From positions 248,001 through 312,000 of the forward strand of contig NZ_LGTQ01000005.1 in the NCBI RefSeq assembly GCF_001306455.1: a stretch of 64,000 bases of DNA. Reading direction: 5' to 3'. The stretch is from Jiulongibacter sediminis. GTDB lineage: Bacteria > Bacteroidota > Bacteroidia > Cytophagales > Spirosomataceae. A program made the translations under genes and the position numbers. The notes below the pieces were generated by a model that made no database searches, was not told where the DNA came from, and saw only the letters and a list, made by a program, of their open reading frames with translations. Numbering within the stretch: the stretch's first letter is position 1; the number at the start of each line of letters is the position of its first letter. Positions 60,032 through 64,000 of the stretch are shown in pieces.

Positions 60032-61138
60032 TTGAAAGGGTTTAAGTTTACAGAATACATTCCGGATGTCAAGGGTGGGGCAGACTTTGAGAAATTGTTT
60101 GAGATTTTTCAGCAGTTGCTTCTGATTTTTGCCGGTAACGTCGCAGAAGCACTTGATTACATGAGTGAGCTTGATAGAAGGTATAACCTTACTTCCGACA
60201 CCTATGCCATGGCTGACTTTATTCAGGATCTGAAAGATAAAGGCTATATCAAAGAAGAACCGGGTGAGGATGGAGGAATGATGATGACGCCAAAGTCTGA
60301 AAAGAGTATCCGTAAAAGCAGTCTCGACGAGATTTTCGGTAAACTTAAAAGAAGTAAAACTCACGGGAATCATAAATCTCCCTACACAGGTCAGGGTGGT
60401 GAAAAATCTCCGGATATAAGATCTTTCCAATTTGGAGACAGTCTTGACCAGATCAGCATGACTGAAAGCCTAAAAAATGCTCAGGTGAATAGTGGTTTGG
60501 GAGATGATTTTAGATTGACCGAAAACGATCTTGAGGTCATTGAAACCGAAAGAAATCTGCACACAGCGACAGTTTTGATGATTGATATCAGTCACTCCAT
60601 GATTCTTTACGGAGAAGATCGAATAACCCCCGCGAAAAAAGTGGCTCTGGCTATGGCGGAGCTTATTAAAACCAGATACCCAAAGGATACGCTGGATATC
60701 CTTGTTTTTGGGAATGATGCCTGGACGATTCAGCTGAAGGATATCCCTTATTTGGAAGTAGGGCCATACCACACCAATACAGTGGCAGGTCTTGAGTTGG
60801 CTATGGATCTATTGAGGAGAAGAAAGACCAAGAATAAACAAATCTTTATGATTACTGACGGCAAGCCCACATGCCTGAAAGAGGGTATAAATTACTACAA
60901 AAATGCCTTCGGTCTTGATCGTAAAATTGTGAATAAAACGCTCACCATAGCAGCTCAGGCAAGAAGAATGAATATTCCGGTCACCACCTTCATGATTGCT
61001 ACTGACCCCTATCTGAAGCAGTTTGTTCGCGATTTTACCGAAGTGAACAAAGGCAGGGCATACTACTCAAACCTTGATGGTCTCGGAGGTTTTGTACTTG
61101 AAGATTTTGAGCGAAACAGAAGAAAAAATGTGAGATAA
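60032..61138 (+). CDS. VWA-domain protein (MIDAS)
   Basis: 368 residues from TTG 60032; GGAG 6 nt upstream is a plausible ribosome-binding site and no in-frame ATG exists before it (the ATG at 60021 is out of frame). The N-terminal 90 residues are helical (FEKLFEIFQQLLLIFAGNVAEALDYM). A von Willebrand A domain follows (about 180-350) with MIDAS DISHS, Thr in MITDGKPT and GNDAWTIQLKDI. Such proteins usually partner an AAA+ MoxR-like ATPase; none is adjacent here. Cytoplasmic; role unknown. Confidence 0.85.
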   Translation: MKGFKFTEYIPDVKGGADFEKLFEIFQQLLLIFAGNVAEALDYMSELDRRYNLTSDTYAMADFIQDLKDKGYIKEEPGEDGGMMMTPKSEKSIRKSSLDEIFGKLKRSKTHGNHKSPYTGQGGEKSPDIRSFQFGDSLDQISMTESLKNAQVNSGLGDDFRLTENDLEVIETERNLHTATVLMIDISHSMILYGEDRITPAKKVALAMAELIKTRYPKDTLDILVFGNDAWTIQLKDIPYLEVGPYHTNTVAGLELAMDLLRRRKTKNKQIFMITDGKPTCLKEGINYYKNAFGLDRKIVNKTLTIAAQARRMNIPVTTFMIATDPYLKQFVRDFTEVNKGRAYYSNLDGLGGFVLEDFERNRRKNVR

Positions 61139-61199
61139 TTAAAGCTCCCGAAATACATTTTTTGTTCATCAACGTAATTGAGAAAACTAAAATCAATTC

Positions 61200-61982
61200 A
61201 TGGATAGAATTTCTAGGATAGACTTGGGTCTGTCAGAGTTAAGAGAAGCCCTTAAAAATCACAAATTATATCAACAGCTTTCTGATCTCGAAGATATCAG
61301 AACCTTTATGGAATGGCATGTTTACGCGGTTTGGGATTTTATGTCTCTGCTAAAATCGTTACAGCAGAATTTGACCTGTACAGAAGTGCCCTGGAAGCCC
61401 GTAGTCAACCCCAAAATCGCAAGATTTATCAATGAGATTGTTCATGGAGAAGAGAGTGACCTCAATGTCAACGGTGAGCCTGAGTCGCATTTTGAAATGT
61501 ACATTTCTGCGATGTCTGAAATAGGAGCAGATGTCACCATGATTTCCAATTTTTTGGGTCAAATATCAGATTTGAATGAAGTGCTTTCGATCATTGATCA
61601 AAGTTCTTTGCCTGTTGCTGTAAAGAATTTTCTCAATTTCACTTTTGAAACAATTCAGTCCAATGAAGTTCATAAAACAGCTTCTGCTTTTACTTTTGGA
61701 AGAGAAGATGTTATTCCTGATATGTTCCTTGAGATTCTTAACAAATCAGGAAAGGAAGCAGCTTTCCCGAAATTAAAATATTATCTCGAACGCCATATAG
61801 AACTTGATGGTGATGAGCATGGGCCACTTTCTCTTGAAATGATCAGTGAAATATGTGGTGGTGATGAGCAGAAATGGGAAGAAGTGCTTGAAACGGGCCG
61901 TTTCGCTTTACAAAAACGCCTGGAGCTTTGGGATGCAATTGCTGGGGCAATTGAGATGAAAGATTCAGTTTTCGCTCTTTAG
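61200..61982 (+). CDS. DUF3050 (heme-oxygenase-like fold) protein
   Basis: 260 residues. LSELREALKNHKLYQQLSDLEDIRTFMEWHVYAVWDFMSLLKSLQQ is the DUF3050 opening, with conserved His (EWH) and further acidic/His positions (HFEMYISAM, LKYYLERHIELDGDEHGPL). Fold similar to heme-oxygenase-like diiron proteins. No reaction known. It lies 61 bp after the VWA gene in the same orientation. Confidence 0.87.
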   Translation: MDRISRIDLGLSELREALKNHKLYQQLSDLEDIRTFMEWHVYAVWDFMSLLKSLQQNLTCTEVPWKPVVNPKIARFINEIVHGEESDLNVNGEPESHFEMYISAMSEIGADVTMISNFLGQISDLNEVLSIIDQSSLPVAVKNFLNFTFETIQSNEVHKTASAFTFGREDVIPDMFLEILNKSGKEAAFPKLKYYLERHIELDGDEHGPLSLEMISEICGGDEQKWEEVLETGRFALQKRLELWDAIAGAIEMKDSVFAL

Positions 61983-61991
61983 TGTCCAAAA

Positions 61992-62022
61992 TTTGTTCTG
62001 TTGATCAACGGGTGTAGCTTTG
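61992..62022 (+). promoter_or_regulatory. Promoter of nth (TTTG, 19 nt, TAGCTTTG)
   Basis: TTTG at 61992-61995 and TAGCTTTG at 62015-62022 with exactly 19 nt between. It ends 4 nt before the nth ATG, so the transcript should be leaderless. It begins 10 bp after the DUF3050 stop. Confidence 0.78.
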
Positions 62023-62026
62023 CTTC

Positions 62027-62713
62027 ATGAAAAAACAAGAGCGGTATACTGGTATAGTAGATTACTTCTCAACGCACCTGCCTAATCCTGAGACTGAGCT
62101 TCAATACACAAATCCTTATGAGTTGATCGTTGCTGTGGTGCTTTCAGCTCAATGTACCGATAAGAGGGTGAATATGGTTACACCCTATCTTTTTGATGCG
62201 TACCCTACAGCAAGTGCTTTGGCATCGGCTACCCCAGATGAAGTTTTTCAGATCATCCGAAGTATTTCTTATCCTAACAATAAGGCAAAGCATTTGGTAG
62301 GCCTTGGTAAAATGTTGATTGATGAATTTAACAATGTGGTGCCGGGCGAAATTGATCAGTTGGTGAAACTGCCTGGAGTAGGTCGCAAAACTGCGAATGT
62401 TATTGCCTCAGTCATTCACAATTTGCCTACTATGGCAGTTGATACTCATGTTTTCAGGGTTTCTCATCGTCTGGGGCTTGTAAGTCCAAAATCAAAAACG
62501 CCATTGGCTGTGGAGAAAGAGTTGGTTAAAAACTTCACAGATGAACAGATCCCAAAGGCCCACCATTGGTTGATTTTGCACGGAAGATATACCTGTCTGG
62601 CCCGAAACCCTAAATGCGGAGAGTGCGGAATAACCGATTTTTGCAAATCATTTGAAAAGATTCAGAAACATGGAATTAAAGCAGTTGATGAAAAATTACC
62701 CAAAATCGGGTAA
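62027..62713 (+). CDS. nth: Endonuclease III
   Basis: 228 residues. Base-excision DNA glycosylase/AP lyase: helix-hairpin-helix LPGVGRKTANVIAS (about 115-128) with catalytic Lys 121, catalytic Asp in VDTHVFRVSHRLG (D139) and the [4Fe-4S] cluster Cys 190, 197, 200 and 206 (C-x6-C-x2-C-x5-C). Acts on oxidised pyrimidines. The 3' end overlaps the MOSC gene by up to 44 bp. Confidence 0.97.
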   Translation: MKKQERYTGIVDYFSTHLPNPETELQYTNPYELIVAVVLSAQCTDKRVNMVTPYLFDAYPTASALASATPDEVFQIIRSISYPNNKAKHLVGLGKMLIDEFNNVVPGEIDQLVKLPGVGRKTANVIASVIHNLPTMAVDTHVFRVSHRLGLVSPKSKTPLAVEKELVKNFTDEQIPKAHHWLILHGRYTCLARNPKCGECGITDFCKSFEKIQKHGIKAVDEKLPKIG

Positions 62714-63146
62714 GGTTGAGTGGATAGGTTTGAGAGAAAAAAACTTTGATGCCCCTAAGGCGGTTAATCGGGCTTCTGTAACACCTGAAAAGGGTCTGGA
62801 AGGTGATCATTACAAAGGCAAGAGTCGTAAAAGACAGGTTACTTTAATCCAAAAGGAGCACATTGATGCAGTGAGTTCACTGATGGATAAAGCTATAGAC
62901 CCGGCTTTACTCCGTAGAAATGTGGTGGTTTCAGGCCTGAATCTTTTGTCATTGAAGGATACAACCTTTCAGTTAGGTTCTGCCATTCTTAGATTCACAG
63001 GGCTCTGTCACCCTTGCAGCAGGATGGAAAAGAATCTTGGTGAAGGAGGTTATAATGCCATGCGGGGGCATGGAGGAATTACCGCTGAGGTAGTGAAAGA
63101 TGGTGTCTTTGAGATAGGAGACGGTCTTATCATTTCGGATCAATAA
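62670..63146 (+). CDS. MOSC domain protein
   Basis: 158 residues from ATG 62670; ATG 62688 (MKNYPKSGKVEWIGLRE) is an alternative that reduces the overlap with nth. VEWIGLREKNFDAPKAVNRASVTPEKGLEGDHY and GLCHPCSRMEKNLGEGGYNAMRGHGGITAEVV are MOSC blocks, including the conserved Cys (GLCHPC) that could carry a sulfur or bind a molybdopterin cofactor. Overlap with nth suggests coupling. Substrate unknown. Confidence 0.86.
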   Translation: MELKQLMKNYPKSGKVEWIGLREKNFDAPKAVNRASVTPEKGLEGDHYKGKSRKRQVTLIQKEHIDAVSSLMDKAIDPALLRRNVVVSGLNLLSLKDTTFQLGSAILRFTGLCHPCSRMEKNLGEGGYNAMRGHGGITAEVVKDGVFEIGDGLIISDQ

Positions 63147-63181
63147 AGTTTGTATTATTTTAGTAGAAAATCTTAGAATCT

Positions 63182-63583
63182 ATGAATTACTGGTTAGTCA
63201 AATCTGAGCCTGATGCTTACTCCTGGGATGATTTCGTAAAACTTGGTCGCGATCACTGGGATGGTGTAAGAAACTATGCCGCCAGAAAACACATGATGGC
63301 TATGCAAACTGGCGACCTTGTACTCTTTTATCATTCAGGAGGTGCCAAAGAGGTGGTAGGTATTGCCAAAGTAGTTCAGGAGCATTACCCTGATCCTACT
63401 ACTGACGATGACCGCTGGGTTGTTGTGGATTTAGTTCCAGAGAAAAAGCTTGACAAACCGGTTACTTTACAAGAAATAAAGGCTGATGATCGTTTATCAG
63501 GTATGCCTTTGGTTCGTATTCCTCGACTTTCGGTTCAGCCGGTTGAAAAAGAGGAATTTGATATCATCTTGAAAAAGGGCTGA
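63182..63583 (+). CDS. EVE domain-containing protein
   Basis: 133 residues. MNYWLVKSEPDAYSWDDFVKLGRDHWDGVRNYAARKHM and GDLVLFYHSGGAKEVVGIAKVVQEHYPDPT are the EVE/PUA-like fold, thought to recognise modified bases. Small cytoplasmic protein found next to many genes; 35 bp after the MOSC gene. Confidence 0.92.
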   Translation: MNYWLVKSEPDAYSWDDFVKLGRDHWDGVRNYAARKHMMAMQTGDLVLFYHSGGAKEVVGIAKVVQEHYPDPTTDDDRWVVVDLVPEKKLDKPVTLQEIKADDRLSGMPLVRIPRLSVQPVEKEEFDIILKKG

Positions 63584-63655
63584 TTTAATTTGAAAGAATA
63601 CAAATCACACGAAAAGTCTGAAAAGACTGTCAGTAGGAATAAGATTTAAGAACAC

Positions 63656-64000
63656 ATGAGGAAAATTGTTTTAGCGTTTTTGTTAGCTACTCAAATGCTT
63701 TATGCTCAGCTTGATAAAAATGTTGAAGTAGAAGTTGTAGGTCGGCCATCCTGGCAAATGATGATTCCTATGCAGGAAGAAGGCCTCGTTTTTTTGGTGA
63801 AATCAGACGTCACCAAAGCTATGGTGTTTCGTTTTGACAAAGACCTTAATAAAATCTGGGAGAAAGAAGTTTTTCTTGATGCGGAAGACCCGCCAAAAGC
63901 TTATACCATTGCCGATGATCATATAAGTTTAATGTTCTCAGAGACCAGTGGGATGTACTATCAGGTTTTCGAATTTGACCTTAGCACAGGAGAGGTAGAT
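63656..64000 (+). CDS. Exported protein, 3' partial
   Basis: ATG 63656, 115 codons visible, running off the window end. Signal peptide MRKIVLAFLLATQMLYAQ. The mature part (LDKNVEVEVVGRPSWQMMIPMQEEG ... LVFLVKSDVTKAMVFRFDKDLNKIWEK) looks like beta-propeller-like repeats but too little is visible to name a family. It begins 72 bp after the EVE gene. Confidence 0.7.
   Translation, partial: MRKIVLAFLLATQMLYAQLDKNVEVEVVGRPSWQMMIPMQEEGLVFLVKSDVTKAMVFRFDKDLNKIWEKEVFLDAEDPPKAYTIADDHISLMFSETSGMYYQVFEFDLSTGEVD

Overview
The window looks like a chromosomal segment of a Bacteroidota bacterium, most likely a free-living member of the Cytophagales. The reasons are giant secreted Ig/PKD-like repeat proteins, type IX secretion (T9SS) type A sorting domains (11396-13360, 13412-15751), TonB-dependent receptors with N-terminal CarboxypepD-like domains, the nusB-ytxH-DUF1573-yajC gene order, and repeated Bacteroidota-type promoters (TTTG, about 19 nt, TAnnTTTG) in place of sigma70-like -35/-10 boxes. 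No species is claimed.

Layout. 1-15.8 kb: three related giant surface proteins (the first cut by the window edge) and a T9SS-sorted SGNH/sialate-esterase-like protein. 15.8-22.4 kb: housekeeping genes (hslU, a PLP enzyme, rluD, an acetyltransferase) and a five-heme cytochrome c. 22.4-33.5 kb: a heavy-metal (probably copper) locus. On the + strand it holds a HYC_CC_PP-like protein, a TonB receptor, an HMA-AraC fusion regulator, a metal-binding lipoprotein and a periplasmic HMA protein. On the - strand it holds the copper ATPase, a small HMA chaperone, a DUF3703 protein and an HMA-CDF transporter. The - strand series is split by two genes lying in what look like integron cassettes with attC-like palindromes, one of them AbiGi-like (phage abortive infection). 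33.5-41.5 kb: an unknown lipoprotein with nagA, a zinc-type CDF exporter, a DUF202 protein, a YheT hydrolase and an outer-membrane beta-barrel protein.

41.6-49.1 kb: a long - strand block with an NTF2-like protein, an LD-carboxypeptidase, a SatD-like plus DUF3307 pair with a 29-bp periodic operator array over its promoter, a Kir channel, a RibD-like reductase, dciA and the yajC/DUF1573/ytxH/nusB cluster. 49.2-58.4 kb: an S41 peptidase, a diheme cytochrome c peroxidase, a second receptor cluster (small exported protein, beta-barrel, TonB receptor, DoxX-like protein) and an uncharacterised exported protein. 58.5-64 kb: an ABC permease, tRNA-Leu(CAA), a VWA protein, a DUF3050 protein, nth, a MOSC protein, an EVE protein and an exported protein cut by the window end.

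The strongest candidates for something undescribed are the cassette pair inside the metal locus, the operator array controlling the SatD/DUF3307 operon, and the trio of giant proteins that share a terminal domain and a short cysteine-rich C-terminal tail. No gene-free stretch exceeds about 300 bases except 59706-60031, which carries the tRNA.
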